DNA from: Aequorivita capsosiphonis DSM 23843 | Lineage (GTDB): Bacteria; Bacteroidota; Bacteroidia; Flavobacteriales; Flavobacteriaceae | NCBI RefSeq assembly: GCF_000429125.1 | Contig: NZ_AUBG01000001.1 | Coordinates: 396,444-460,443 of the forward strand | Direction: 5' to 3' | Length of the DNA stretch: 64,000 nucleotides | Shown: positions 8,689-18,024 of the stretch, piece after piece | How positions within the stretch are numbered: the first letter of the stretch is position 1 | Layout: each line of letters opens with the position of its first letter | Notes under the pieces: model-generated | What the model was told of the DNA's origin: nothing | What the model saw: the letters and a program-made list of their open reading frames with translations, nothing else | Database searches by the model: none | Position numbers and translations under genes: made by a program

Positions 8689-9921
8689 TTGAAACCAGAA
8701 ACTCTTTTCTACATAATTATAGCAATCCTAATCGTCAGTTTTATAATTGACCAAGTACTGGATTATCTAAACGCAAAATATTTTAACGACACGCTTCCGG
8801 CAGAATTACAAAATGTTTTTGACGAAGAAGAGTATAAAAAATCGCAAGCTTATAAAAAGGAACGTTATAAATTCGGCATACTTACCTCAGCTATATCACT
8901 TATTGCCACCCTCCTATTTTTCTTTTTTGATGGGTTTGCTTTTGTAGATGAATTAGCGCGATCGGTTTCAAACCATGAAATAATCATCGCCTTGGTTTTC
9001 TTCGGAATAATAATGATAGCGAGCGATATACTTAGCACACCTTTTAGTTATTACAGCACGTTCGTAATCGAAGAAAAATATGGTTTCAACAAGACAGCTC
9101 GAAAAACCTTCTTCCTGGATAAACTTAAAGGCTGGTTGATGGGTGCGGTTATTGGCGGAGTTCTTTTGGGTGCCATCATCTGGTTTTATGAAACTACGGG
9201 CAAAAACTTCTGGCTCTACGCTTGGGGAATTATTACCGTTTTTACCGTTTTAATGAATCTTTTTTACGCACGCTTTATCCTCCCATTATTCAACAAACAA
9301 ACTCCGCTGGAAGACGGATCGCTACGTTCACAAATTGAAACCTATGCTTCGAAAGTAGGTTTCACCCTCGATAAAATTTTTGTAATAGATGGCAGTAAAC
9401 GCAGTACCAAAGCCAATGCTTATTTCTCAGGCTTCGGCAGTGAAAAACGGGTGACGCTTTACGATACACTTATAAATGATTTAAACGAAGAGGAAATAGT
9501 GGCTGTTCTCGCGCACGAAGTTGGTCATTACAAACGCAACCATATTATCATAACCCTTTTTGCCGCTATTGTAACCACTGGGTTTACGCTTTGGCTACTA
9601 TCATTATTTATTGGGAATCCGTTAATGTCTGAAGCGTTACACGTTTCAAAACCTTCATTTCATATTGGGTTAATAGCCTTCGGCGTGCTTTATAGTCCAA
9701 TTTCTGGAATCACAGGATTATTGATGAATTACCTAAGCCGAAAATTTGAATACCAAGCAGATAATTATGCGAAAAATACCTATGCTGCGCCACCTTTAAT
9801 TTCAGGTTTAAAAAAGCTTACAAAAAACAGTTTGAGCGACCTCACTCCGCATCCGTTTTATGTTTTTGCACATTATTCGCATCCTACGCTTCTTCAACGC
9901 TTTCGAAATTTAAGGAAATGA
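8689..9921 (+). CDS. M48 family CAAX-type membrane metalloprotease
   Basis: A 410-residue integral membrane zinc protease of the Ste24/CAAX prenyl protease 1 type. The zinc motif HEVGH is at residues 276-280 and the distal glutamate ligand is in FEYQADNYA; several hydrophobic helices (about 5-22, 65-85, 100-120, 155-175, 180-200, 295-315 and 325-350) surround them. Bacteria lack prenylated a-factor, so the role is more likely envelope protein quality control (an inference). The start is a TTG, the codon that gives a normal family N-terminus; a repeat element lies directly upstream. Confidence 0.9.
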   Translation: MKPETLFYIIIAILIVSFIIDQVLDYLNAKYFNDTLPAELQNVFDEEEYKKSQAYKKERYKFGILTSAISLIATLLFFFFDGFAFVDELARSVSNHEIIIALVFFGIIMIASDILSTPFSYYSTFVIEEKYGFNKTARKTFFLDKLKGWLMGAVIGGVLLGAIIWFYETTGKNFWLYAWGIITVFTVLMNLFYARFILPLFNKQTPLEDGSLRSQIETYASKVGFTLDKIFVIDGSKRSTKANAYFSGFGSEKRVTLYDTLINDLNEEEIVAVLAHEVGHYKRNHIIITLFAAIVTTGFTLWLLSLFIGNPLMSEALHVSKPSFHIGLIAFGVLYSPISGITGLLMNYLSRKFEYQADNYAKNTYAAPPLISGLKKLTKNSLSDLTPHPFYVFAHYSHPTLLQRFRNLRK

Positions 9922-9930
9922 CTTTTATCA

Positions 9931-9961
9931 TTTGAATATATTGTAAGAAAAAATTACTTTG
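9931..9961 (+). promoter_or_regulatory. Bacteroidetes-type promoter before the FG-GAP gene
   Basis: TTTG at 9931-9934 is followed after 19 nt by TTACTTTG at 9954-9961, one mismatch from TAnnTTTG. The expected start of transcription is near 9967, about 15 nt before the ATG at 9982. Confidence 0.6.
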
Positions 9962-9981
9962 CAAACTTCTAAACATTTCAA

Positions 9982-12399
9982 ATGAAAATAAGACTACTTT
10001 TCCTTTCCGCAATATCCATTTCTTTATCAATTAACGCCCAAATAGATTTTCAGCCACATATTGTTGTGGACGATACTGGCGGGACTAACGGTGCAAATTC
10101 CGTCTTCGCCGCAGACCTTGATGGCGATGGTGATATGGACATAATTTCTTCCTCAGTACACGACTCCAAAATCGCTTGGTACGAAAACATTAATGGAAAT
10201 TTTGGTCCGCAACAAATTATAACGGAAAATGCTAATGGCACAAGACAAATTATCGCCATAGATATGGATAACGATGGAGATCAGGATTTGATCAATGCCA
10301 CATTTGGCAATGGCATAACCTGGTATGAAAACACAAATGGACTTGGCAACTTTGCGCAGCCACAGGCCGTGAGCCCTTTAAATATAAATGTGGCTATAAT
10401 ATATGCCAAAGATATGGATGGCGATGGCGATCTTGATGTAGTGGCCAATGACGGTACAAATAGCAGTATTGCATGGTTTGAAAATATGGACGGCCAAGCC
10501 AATTTTGGAACGGAGCACACTATTGCCACCAGTGGTAATTATCGGGTTATTGCGGTTCAGGATATTGATGGTGATGGTGACATGGACGTTGTCGCACCAG
10601 ACTATGTAAACGATGATATTTCTTGGTTTGAAAACACCAACGGGCAAGGGGATTTTGGTTCAAAACAAATAATCACAACAGACGTATCTAGCCCAAGTGG
10701 TATTTCAACTGCAGATATTGATGGCGATGGCGATATAGATGTGGTTGCAACTTCTTCTTTTATAGACCCAAAGATTATATGGTTTGAAAATTTGAATGGA
10801 CAGGGCAATTTTGGACCCCAAAATTTAATAAGTTCCAATGTTCAAAATCCAGATAAAGTATATACGGCAGATTTAGATGGAGATGGGGACCAAGATGTAA
10901 TAAGTAATCGAAACAAAATACTTTTTTACAAAAATGACGGTTTTGGCAATTTTGGTCCGACAGAAGAAATAACGGATCAGGCTATTGGTATTAAAGATAT
11001 TGAATTCAGTGATTTGGACAATGACGGTGACCTTGACATACTTTCCGCATCTTCAACAGATGATAAAATAGCATATTATCTAAACACCAATGGGCAGGGT
11101 GATTTTGGATCCCAGCAAATTGTAGCTGAAATAAACGGTGTTAATGGTCCTTATACAATATATTCAGAAGATATTGATGGGGATGGCGACAAAGACATAC
11201 TTTCCGTAGCATCATTTGCAAATAAAATAATTTGGCAGGAAAATTTGGACGGAGAAGGAAACTTTTCGGCCCCAATAATTATTTCGGAATTAAACGATCC
11301 CATATCTATTAATGCAGCAGACATAGATGGGGATGGGGATATGGATGTAATTTCCGAATCTAATGGCGACCGTACCGTAGGTTGGTTTGAAAATATGGAT
11401 GGTTTGGGAACTACTTTTACCGCTCACATGTTCAGTCCGATTTCTGATAATCCTATTACCACCGTTCCGCTCGATATTGATGCTGATGGAGATATTGATC
11501 TTATTTCTGGCCATTCAAATGGTATATTATGGTATGAAAATATAGACGGGAATGGAAGTTTTGGCCCTCCTCAAATTTTAGATAACCTCATAGGCAGCAT
11601 AGAAGGAATAACAAGCGCAGATATAGATAATGATGGAGATATGGATTTAGTCGCCGCTTCTTGGACTGATGATGTTTTGATGTGGTATAAAAATACAAAT
11701 GGAAATTTTGGTGAGACACTCACAATCTCAACTGAAGTGAGTGGTTCATTTTCAGTTTATGCTGGTGATCTGGACAACGATGGCGACGTTGATATTCTTG
11801 CATCCGCTTTTGACACCGATGAAGTACTGTGGTTTGAAAATATAAATGGGCAGGGCAGTTTTGGATCAGCGAATGTTATTTCAAATACCGCCGATGGAAT
11901 ACAAGAAGTATATGCAGAAGATTTGGATGGCGATGGCGATTTGGATGTACTATCCGCCAGCTATCGGGACAATAAAATAGCGTGGTTCGAAAATCTTGGC
12001 TCAGGCAATTTTGGGGAAGAACAGATAATATCTTCACAAGTAAATACCGCCATCTGTGTGTTTGCCGATGACTATAATGGAGATGGTAAAATGGACGTTC
12101 TCGCATCCACACGATTAATGGATGAAATACTCTGGTTCGAAAATCGCGGCCCTCTGGGGCTTGAAGAAAACACCACAAATCTTTTCAGCATCTATCCAAA
12201 TCCAACTAATGAAGTTCTAAATGTTAAATCCAAATCATCTATTTCTGAAATAGCCATTTATAATAATCTTGGTCAATTGCTATTAACTCTTGAAAAGACC
12301 GACAAAGTAGATATTTCAACTTTAAGCGAAGGAATCTATTTCGTAAAAATTAAAGATGAAAATGGATATACCGAAACCAAAAAGATAATTAAAGAATAG
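9982..12399 (+). CDS. FG-GAP/VCBS repeat protein with T9SS sorting domain
   Basis: An 805-residue secreted protein. The signal peptide ends SINAQ. Residues 30-725 hold 14 repeats of about 48 residues, each carrying a calcium-binding loop of the form DxDxDGDxD followed by a hydrophobic strand (for example DLDGDGDMDII, DMDNDGDQDLI, DIDADGDIDLI) and the phrase WFENxNGxGxFG. Such repeats build integrin-like beta-propellers. The last repeat is degenerate (DYNGDGKMDVL). Residues 730-805 are a Por sorting domain (FSIYPNPTNEVLNV, YNNLGQLLL, GIYFVKI, KKIIKE). A surface or secreted calcium-binding adhesin or structural role is inferred. Confidence 0.9.
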   Translation: MKIRLLFLSAISISLSINAQIDFQPHIVVDDTGGTNGANSVFAADLDGDGDMDIISSSVHDSKIAWYENINGNFGPQQIITENANGTRQIIAIDMDNDGDQDLINATFGNGITWYENTNGLGNFAQPQAVSPLNINVAIIYAKDMDGDGDLDVVANDGTNSSIAWFENMDGQANFGTEHTIATSGNYRVIAVQDIDGDGDMDVVAPDYVNDDISWFENTNGQGDFGSKQIITTDVSSPSGISTADIDGDGDIDVVATSSFIDPKIIWFENLNGQGNFGPQNLISSNVQNPDKVYTADLDGDGDQDVISNRNKILFYKNDGFGNFGPTEEITDQAIGIKDIEFSDLDNDGDLDILSASSTDDKIAYYLNTNGQGDFGSQQIVAEINGVNGPYTIYSEDIDGDGDKDILSVASFANKIIWQENLDGEGNFSAPIIISELNDPISINAADIDGDGDMDVISESNGDRTVGWFENMDGLGTTFTAHMFSPISDNPITTVPLDIDADGDIDLISGHSNGILWYENIDGNGSFGPPQILDNLIGSIEGITSADIDNDGDMDLVAASWTDDVLMWYKNTNGNFGETLTISTEVSGSFSVYAGDLDNDGDVDILASAFDTDEVLWFENINGQGSFGSANVISNTADGIQEVYAEDLDGDGDLDVLSASYRDNKIAWFENLGSGNFGEEQIISSQVNTAICVFADDYNGDGKMDVLASTRLMDEILWFENRGPLGLEENTTNLFSIYPNPTNEVLNVKSKSSISEIAIYNNLGQLLLTLEKTDKVDISTLSEGIYFVKIKDENGYTETKKIIKE

Positions 12400-12436
12400 C
12401 TCTAAACTTCTAACATTTGAAGGACATTGATAAACT

Positions 12437-12525
12437 AGCCCTAAAAGGGTGGTAATATCTTAAAATCGGGCAACGCCCGGTGAAGGAAAAACCCGGGACA
12501 TACAAAGCTCTGAAAGGGCGAAATG
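12437..12525. repeat. REP-like palindrome cluster
   Basis: AGCCCTAAAAGGGTGGTAAT (12437-12456) and AGCTCTGAAAGGGCGAAATG (12506-12525) are diverged direct copies of one short palindromic unit. Between them lies the GC-rich hairpin CGGGC-AAC-GCCCG (12467-12479). The words GCCCTGAAAGGGC-GAAAT resemble REP sequences that accompany Y1 REP-associated transposases in Bacteroidetes; no transposase is present here. The cluster fills most of the spacer between two convergent genes. Confidence 0.5.
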
Positions 12526-12563
12526 ATTTTTATCCATTAAAATGTCTATAGAACCATGTTATT

Positions 12564-13856
12564 CTACTTATGCAAAGGTTGTAAAGCCTTCGTTTCCTTA
12601 AAAAACAATAACGCGTCATACCGCATCGGCACAATGGTGGGCACAAACTGCCGTCGGTCCAATTGAGGATTGTACACAACACCTATCGCCCGATGGCCAA
12701 TTGCTTCTAAATTTTCTTCCTTTCGGTCTTCTTCATCAAAAATAAGATAGAAAGCATCTAGCCCAATGTTTTTTAGTTTAGTTTCTAAGCTGTTTTTGAT
12801 GGCCTTCGGAATTGTCATCTCTTCCATTTTAGCACCCCAACTGGATGCGGCAATCACTTTTCCTTTATAACTGGAAAAACCAACTAGAAAAACATTTTCC
12901 TTCCCTAAGCTTTCCCGCTTCAGCTGCCCTATGTTTTTTTCGCCTGTGTTTCGCATGCTGGTAAATGAAGCGTCACCAATATGAGTATTGTGCGCCCAGA
13001 CTATTCCTTTGGAATTTTCGCCATAAAGCGCCAATAAATCTCCTACCGTTTCTCGCATATGAAAAACTCTGGAATTCCAAGAAACGGCATCTTTTGAAGC
13101 AACACTTTCCCGATAGAACGCTTCCGCATTATGCACCACTACAGCATTCTGAAGCAAATAAAAATAAGCGTCATCCGAAAGTTCCTTTAAAACCTCCCGA
13201 TTGTTTCTAATATATTCAACAACTCTTTCTGTGGCCGCAGCACAATCTGGTTTTCCGCCTTTTACAGCATGGGCGTATTGCCAGCTTTCTCCTTTATGCG
13301 GATTAAAACAATTGTATTGCTTTTTGGCGTATTTAAAACTTGTGTTATCTGTTTTTTTTAGTACGTCTAAAACCATTTCTTTGGAAACCCATTCGTCATA
13401 AACATCCATGCCATAAAAACCTACTTTCTTATCTTGGGGGAGATTATCGTTATGTTCCCGCAACCATTCAGCAAGCACGACAACTTCTTCATTTGCCCAC
13501 ATCCAAGTGGGCCAGCGGTTGAGTTTCATCAAAACTTCCCTAGCGGAATTTTCAGCACCATCCAGATTCTTCACATATTGGTTTAATTTATAAAGACTGG
13601 CAAAGTCACCTTCAACAGCAACAAAGTTAAAATTGTGTTCTTCAATAAGTCTTCTACTTATTATATCTCGCCACACATAATATTCATGAGTACCATGACT
13701 CGCCTCCCCTAACAGGACCAACTTCTTATCTCCCGACGCAGTAATAAGTGGATCCAAGCTAGAGGCATTGACAAGCAATTTCGCTTTTTCCGTAAAATTT
13801 TGGGCAGAGGCCATCATAAATGAAAGAATCATTAAAAGTGTTACACGCAACTTCAT
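12564..13856 (-). CDS. Erythromycin esterase-like protein, exported
   Basis: A 430-residue protein with a signal peptide (ending MMASAQ) and the erythromycin-esterase fold. The family hallmark LLGEASHGTHEYY at about residues 49-61 carries the histidine/glutamate pair, with VAVEGDFASLYKLN, WMWANEEV and FYGMDVY further on and WAHNTHIGDASF before the C-terminal region. Characterised relatives (EreA/EreB) hydrolyse macrolide lactones, but most chromosomal homologues have no shown resistance role; export makes an ordinary esterase or hydrolase role more likely. It stands alone, facing left. Confidence 0.86.
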   Translation of the reverse strand: MKLRVTLLMILSFMMASAQNFTEKAKLLVNASSLDPLITASGDKKLVLLGEASHGTHEYYVWRDIISRRLIEEHNFNFVAVEGDFASLYKLNQYVKNLDGAENSAREVLMKLNRWPTWMWANEEVVVLAEWLREHNDNLPQDKKVGFYGMDVYDEWVSKEMVLDVLKKTDNTSFKYAKKQYNCFNPHKGESWQYAHAVKGGKPDCAAATERVVEYIRNNREVLKELSDDAYFYLLQNAVVVHNAEAFYRESVASKDAVSWNSRVFHMRETVGDLLALYGENSKGIVWAHNTHIGDASFTSMRNTGEKNIGQLKRESLGKENVFLVGFSSYKGKVIAASSWGAKMEEMTIPKAIKNSLETKLKNIGLDAFYLIFDEEDRKEENLEAIGHRAIGVVYNPQLDRRQFVPTIVPMRYDALLFFKETKALQPLHK

Positions 13857-14063
13857 AAATTGATGTATTAAGTAATAAAGTCAATATAAGAAGATTCGGT
13901 GTCGTTTACTAATCAAACAACACACTTTCAAGTAGTAAAACAACCAGTTTACGCAATCAAGCCTAGGCAAGCTCCAATGTGTCTACATTTTTATGCACAA
14001 CGGTCATCCGTCATCAAATAAAAACATTCAACAATAAACCTTAAACAATAAACAATAGAATAT

Positions 14064-14071
14064 TATCTTTG
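14064..14071 (+). promoter_or_regulatory. Candidate -7 box (TATCTTTG) for pheT
   Basis: An exact TAnnTTTG match 23 nt before the pheT ATG at 14095. The upstream region is A-rich with degenerate AACAATAAAC words and lacks a clear -33 TTG. Confidence 0.5.
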
Positions 14072-14094
14072 CCACCTGTTAAGAATCTATACCT

Positions 14095-16521
14095 ATGACA
14101 ATTTCCTACAACTGGCTTAAACAATTCATCGATCTACCTTGGAACGCCGAAAAAACTGGCGAACTACTAACAGACCTTGGTCTCGAAATTGAAGGATTAG
14201 AAGATTTTTCATCAGTAAAAGGCGGCTTAGAAGGCGTTGTGGTTGGTCACGTATTAGAATGTGTCCAACACACCAATGCAGACCGACTTAAGGTAACCAT
14301 GGTTGATGTTGGCACCGGCGAGCCAATACAAATAGTCTGCGGTGCACCCAATGTGGCCGTAGGTCAAAATGTTCCGGTAGCCACCGTTGGCACTACACTT
14401 TATGATGCTGAAGATAAACCTTGGAAAATCAATAAAGGCAAGATCCGTGGCGAAGTAAGCGAAGGCATGATCTGCGCTGAAGATGAACTAGGCATTGGCG
14501 AGTCGCACGACGGAATTATGGTTTTGGAATCCAAACTTAAGCCCGGAACGCCGATGGCCGAAGTTTTAGAGATTGAAAATGATAAAATTTTTGAAATCGG
14601 GTTAACGCCCAACCGTTCAGATGCTATGAGCCATTGGGGTGTGGCGCGCGATCTTAAAGCGGGCTTGTTCCAACAAGGTATTTCAGTGAAACTTCACACC
14701 CCTTCTACAAGTAGTTTTAGAGTCGATAACCGTACCTTAAAAGTAGCAATCAAAGTGGAAGATTTTTCATTGGCTCCGCGGTATTGTGGAATTACAATCA
14801 GTGGAATAAAAGTAGAGCCTTCTCCTAATTGGCTTCAAAACAGATTGAAATCAATTGGTATTTCTCCAATAAACAATATTGTAGATGTTACCAACTATGT
14901 GCTCCACGATCTTGGCCAACCTCTTCACGCATTTGACGCAGCAAAAATTACTGGAAGCACCGTTGAAGTGAAAACCTTGCCAACCGGCACAAAATTTACC
15001 ACTCTTGATGGCGTTGAACGTGAATTACACCAAGAAGATTTAATGATTTGTGATGCCGAAAAGCCCATGTGTATTGCTGGTGTATTCGGTGGAATAAATA
15101 GCGGAGTTACCGAAAACACCACTAGTATTTTTCTGGAAAGCGCCTATTTCAATCCTGTAAGTATTCGTAAAACAGCAAAAAGACATGGACTGAGTACCGA
15201 TGCTTCTTTTCGCTTTGAAAGAGGAATTGATCCAAATATTGCAGATTACGCACTACGCCGCGCCGCAATTATGATCGCTCAGATTACTGAAGGACAAATA
15301 ACAAGTGATTTAATAGACTTTTATCCAAAGAAAATTGAGGATCATCAAGTGTTTTTAAATTATGAAAAGGCGAATAAACTGATAGGTCAAGAAATCCCCA
15401 TGGAAGTCATTAAAGACATCCTTATGGCGCTTGAAATGAGAATAAACAACGTGACCGAAACCGGTATTGGAATGACCATTCCGGCCTATCGCAATGACGT
15501 TACTCGAGATGTTGATGTCATTGAGGAAATTCTTCGTGTTTACGGATACAACAACATAGAATTTACCCAAAAACTAAATGCGTCCATCGCATCTATTTTG
15601 CCCGGGGAAGACTATGCGGTACAAAATAAAATTGCGCTTCAACTGACCGGACTTGGTTTTAATGAAATGCTGAACAACTCACTCACTACTCCAGAATACG
15701 GTAAATTGAGCGAAAGTATCAAGGAAAATTTCTATGTAAAAATGATGAATCCTTTGAGCCACGATCTTTCAGTGATGCGTCAATCCATGTTATTTTCAGG
15801 CTTGGAAGCTATAGAATTTAACAGCAATAGGAAAAACAGCGATCTTAAACTGTTTGAATTCGGTAAAACCTACCACAATTTCCCTGGAGGACGTTCAGAA
15901 TCAAAACACCTGTCACTTTTAATTACTGGTTTAAAGACGGAAGGCAACTGGACAATGCCAGGTTCAAGAAGTAATTTTTTCTTCGGAAAAGGAACCGTCG
16001 CGATCTTAATGGAGCGAATGGGGCTTGATGCTTATACGGAAGAAACATCCGAAAACGACATCTTTTCTGAAGCAATTGCTTTTAAAAGAAACAAAGAAAT
16101 CATTGTTGAATTTGGAATTGTAAAGTCCAAAATCTCAAAAGAATTAGACATTGATGCCGAAGTGTTTTACGCCGATTTCAATTGGGAGGCCGTATTAAAA
16201 CAAATTCCGGTGAAAAATTTCAAATTAAAACCTATTGCTAAATTTCAAGCAGTAGAGCGAGATTTCGCCTTATTGCTGGATGATTCAGTTAGCTTCGGCG
16301 CTTTAAGAGATGCTGCAATGAGCACAGATAAAAAGTTTCTAAAATCTGTAACCTTATTTGATGTATATAAAGGTAAGAACCTTCCTGATGGGAAAAAGAG
16401 TTACGCCTTGCACTTCACAATTCAGGATACTGAAAAAACCCTTACCGATAAACAGGTTGATAAAATAATGAAGAAGCTACAACAAAAATTCGAAACTGAG
16501 TTTGGAGCTACTTTGCGGTAA
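14095..16521 (+). CDS. pheT: Phenylalanine--tRNA ligase beta subunit
   Basis: An 808-residue subunit of the alpha2-beta2 phenylalanyl-tRNA synthetase, which charges tRNA-Phe in the cytoplasm. Domain order matches the long bacterial form: N-terminal tRNA-binding OB domain (residues 40-150, with GVVVGHVLECVQHTNADRL), B3/B4 editing domain, B5 domain, the catalytic-like core (VMRQSMLFSGLEAIEFNSNR, KLFEFGKTY) and a C-terminal FDX-ACB anticodon-binding domain (FQAVERDFALLL to the end). The start MTISYNWLKQFIDLPW is typical. pheS is not adjacent. Confidence 0.98.
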   Translation: MTISYNWLKQFIDLPWNAEKTGELLTDLGLEIEGLEDFSSVKGGLEGVVVGHVLECVQHTNADRLKVTMVDVGTGEPIQIVCGAPNVAVGQNVPVATVGTTLYDAEDKPWKINKGKIRGEVSEGMICAEDELGIGESHDGIMVLESKLKPGTPMAEVLEIENDKIFEIGLTPNRSDAMSHWGVARDLKAGLFQQGISVKLHTPSTSSFRVDNRTLKVAIKVEDFSLAPRYCGITISGIKVEPSPNWLQNRLKSIGISPINNIVDVTNYVLHDLGQPLHAFDAAKITGSTVEVKTLPTGTKFTTLDGVERELHQEDLMICDAEKPMCIAGVFGGINSGVTENTTSIFLESAYFNPVSIRKTAKRHGLSTDASFRFERGIDPNIADYALRRAAIMIAQITEGQITSDLIDFYPKKIEDHQVFLNYEKANKLIGQEIPMEVIKDILMALEMRINNVTETGIGMTIPAYRNDVTRDVDVIEEILRVYGYNNIEFTQKLNASIASILPGEDYAVQNKIALQLTGLGFNEMLNNSLTTPEYGKLSESIKENFYVKMMNPLSHDLSVMRQSMLFSGLEAIEFNSNRKNSDLKLFEFGKTYHNFPGGRSESKHLSLLITGLKTEGNWTMPGSRSNFFFGKGTVAILMERMGLDAYTEETSENDIFSEAIAFKRNKEIIVEFGIVKSKISKELDIDAEVFYADFNWEAVLKQIPVKNFKLKPIAKFQAVERDFALLLDDSVSFGALRDAAMSTDKKFLKSVTLFDVYKGKNLPDGKKSYALHFTIQDTEKTLTDKQVDKIMKKLQQKFETEFGATLR

Positions 16522-16565
16522 AATTAAGCCCAATGGTTTTATTCAATGGGTAAATATTAAAAGCA

Positions 16566-17282
16566 ATGAGAAGTGAGTTTAACAAATATAGAAAGCACGA
16601 TTCAAGAATAAACTACCGTGGTCTTGACCCTTCAAGGATGGACAACCTTACGGATGCGGTATTTGGAATTGCCATTACTTTGCTGATATTTAATCTTACC
16701 AATCCAAATTCCTTTACCGATCTCTTAACCTTTACCAAGACGCTTCCCGCATTTTTATTAAGCATTTTTTTTCTAGTGATTATTTGGAAAGAACACCTTC
16801 GATTTTCTGAAGTCTATACTCTTAATTCAACTGGTTTCATTTTTTTGAACACCCTTTTTATTGCACTTGTAATTTTTTATGTTTATCCACTTCGCTTTCT
16901 GTCTCTTTTTTTAACAAGTATCTTTTTTAATGTTGATGTGGGGTTGGTTATTGAAGAAAGCCAACTACCGTACTTAATGATTTATTATGGCTTTGTTGCT
17001 TTTGCGTTGAATTTTGTACTCTTTCTGTTTTATTATAAAGCCTATAGAATTAGGGAAAATTTAAACCTGAGTACATTTGAGATTTTTTATACAAAATCAC
17101 AAATGAACAAACTCATTATAATGTTCGCAATTCCTCTTATCTCAATCATCATGATTACATTTATAATGAACAGCTCCTCCGCGATGGCGACCGCTATCGG
17201 TGGTTCTATTTATTTCTTGTACGGTCCTGCAATTTTTTACTGGTCACATAATTATAGTAAAAAGTCGAAAAAATTAGAATAA
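16566..17282 (+). CDS. TMEM175-type potassium channel (DUF1211)
   Basis: A 238-residue membrane protein with about six hydrophobic segments. The first helix carries RMDNLTDAVFGIAITLL, the position where TMEM175/DUF1211 proteins have the R..FSDxVxAI motif that lines the K+ pore; here Phe-Ser is replaced by Leu-Thr. Bacterial relatives are K+ channels with one six-helix repeat per subunit. It begins 44 nt after pheT and may be read through from it; a bidirectional hairpin terminator follows. The assignment to the family is strong, whereas conduction is unproven because of the altered filter motif. Confidence 0.82.
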   Translation: MRSEFNKYRKHDSRINYRGLDPSRMDNLTDAVFGIAITLLIFNLTNPNSFTDLLTFTKTLPAFLLSIFFLVIIWKEHLRFSEVYTLNSTGFIFLNTLFIALVIFYVYPLRFLSLFLTSIFFNVDVGLVIEESQLPYLMIYYGFVAFALNFVLFLFYYKAYRIRENLNLSTFEIFYTKSQMNKLIIMFAIPLISIIMITFIMNSSSAMATAIGGSIYFLYGPAIFYWSHNYSKKSKKLE

Positions 17283-17293
17283 TATAAAAACAG

Positions 17294-17328
17294 AAAAAGA
17301 CGAAAATCTTATAGATTTCCGTCTTTTT
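17294..17328. terminator. Bidirectional terminator between the TMEM175 and fasciclin genes
   Basis: AAAAAGACG pairs with CGTCTTTTT, extended inside by AAATC/GATTT. The genes on both sides converge on it. Confidence 0.75.
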
Positions 17329-17346
17329 GGTTTTAGGTTTTCAATA

Positions 17347-17925
17347 TTATTTTGGCAAGACCACGCTATTAATAACGTGAATTACACCATTAGATTGATT
17401 TACATCTGCAATAGTAACTTCGGCCATACCGCCATTTTCATCCATCAGCATCACCTTTTTTCCTTTCATCATTGCTGTTAAAGTTCCACCGCTAACGGTT
17501 TTGTACAATGCTTTTCCGTTTCCTTTTTTAATATCCTTCATAATGTCTGAAGCACTGTGCTTTCCAGACAATACGTGATAGGTTAGGATTGTTTGCAGTT
17601 TGGTTTTGTTTTCTGGTTTCAATAAGGTTTCTACGGTTCCTTTTGGTAGTTTTTCAAAAGCTTCGTTTGTTGGTGCGAAAACAGTAAATGGTCCACCCCC
17701 TTGAAGAGTTTCTACCAAACCTGCAGCTTTAACCGCTGCAACAAGTGTGGTGTGATCTTTTGAGTTCACCGCATTTTCAATAATGTTTTTGCTTGGATAC
17801 ATTTCGGCACCGCCAACCATCACCGTTTTTTCATTTTTCATCATTTTGCTCTGTGCAAAAGTAGATGTAGTTCCAGCCACTAAGGCGATTGAGAATAATG
17901 CTGCTGTTAAGAATTTAGTCTTCAT
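17347..17925 (-). CDS. Fasciclin (FAS1) domain protein, exported
   Basis: A 192-residue protein with a signal peptide (ending STFAQ) and a single FAS1 domain of about 140 residues: [17 protein letters not shown], then the conserved [28 protein letters not shown] and the closing [17 protein letters not shown]1 domains mediate adhesion and often bind matrix or membrane partners. A second FAS1 gene lies upstream on the same strand, separated by a strong terminator hairpin, so the two are likely separate transcripts. Confidence 0.92.
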   Translation of the reverse strand: MKTKFLTAALFSIALVAGTTSTFAQSKMMKNEKTVMVGGAEMYPSKNIIENAVNSKDHTTLVAAVKAAGLVETLQGGGPFTVFAPTNEAFEKLPKGTVETLLKPENKTKLQTILTYHVLSGKHSASDIMKDIKKGNGKALYKTVSGGTLTAMMKGKKVMLMDENGGMAEVTIADVNQSNGVIHVINSVVLPK

Positions 17926-17963
17926 AATGTGTTTTTTAGTTTATATTTATGTTCATATAAACG

Positions 17964-18001
17964 AAAGTCCGGAAACTGCGGTTTCGCAATTTCCGGACTT
18001 T
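17964..18001 (-). terminator. Strong hairpin terminator after the second FAS1 gene
   Basis: The 12-bp arms AAAGTCCGGAAA and TTTCCGGACTTT enclose a further TGCG-GTTT-CGCA stem. It begins 24 nt past the stop of the gene at 18025-18603 and lies before the start of the next FAS1 gene. Confidence 0.75.
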
Positions 18002-18024
18002 AAGGTTTATTTAACTTAAACCGA

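Noticed and set aside
11876..12178. Antisense frames inside the FG-GAP gene
   Set aside because: Repetitive Asp/Gly codons leave several stop-free antisense stretches; none has a coding signal.
10000..12300. Direct DNA repeats in the FG-GAP gene as a possible mobile or CRISPR-like element
   Set aside because: They follow the codons of the DxDxDGDxD loops and reflect protein repeats in frame.
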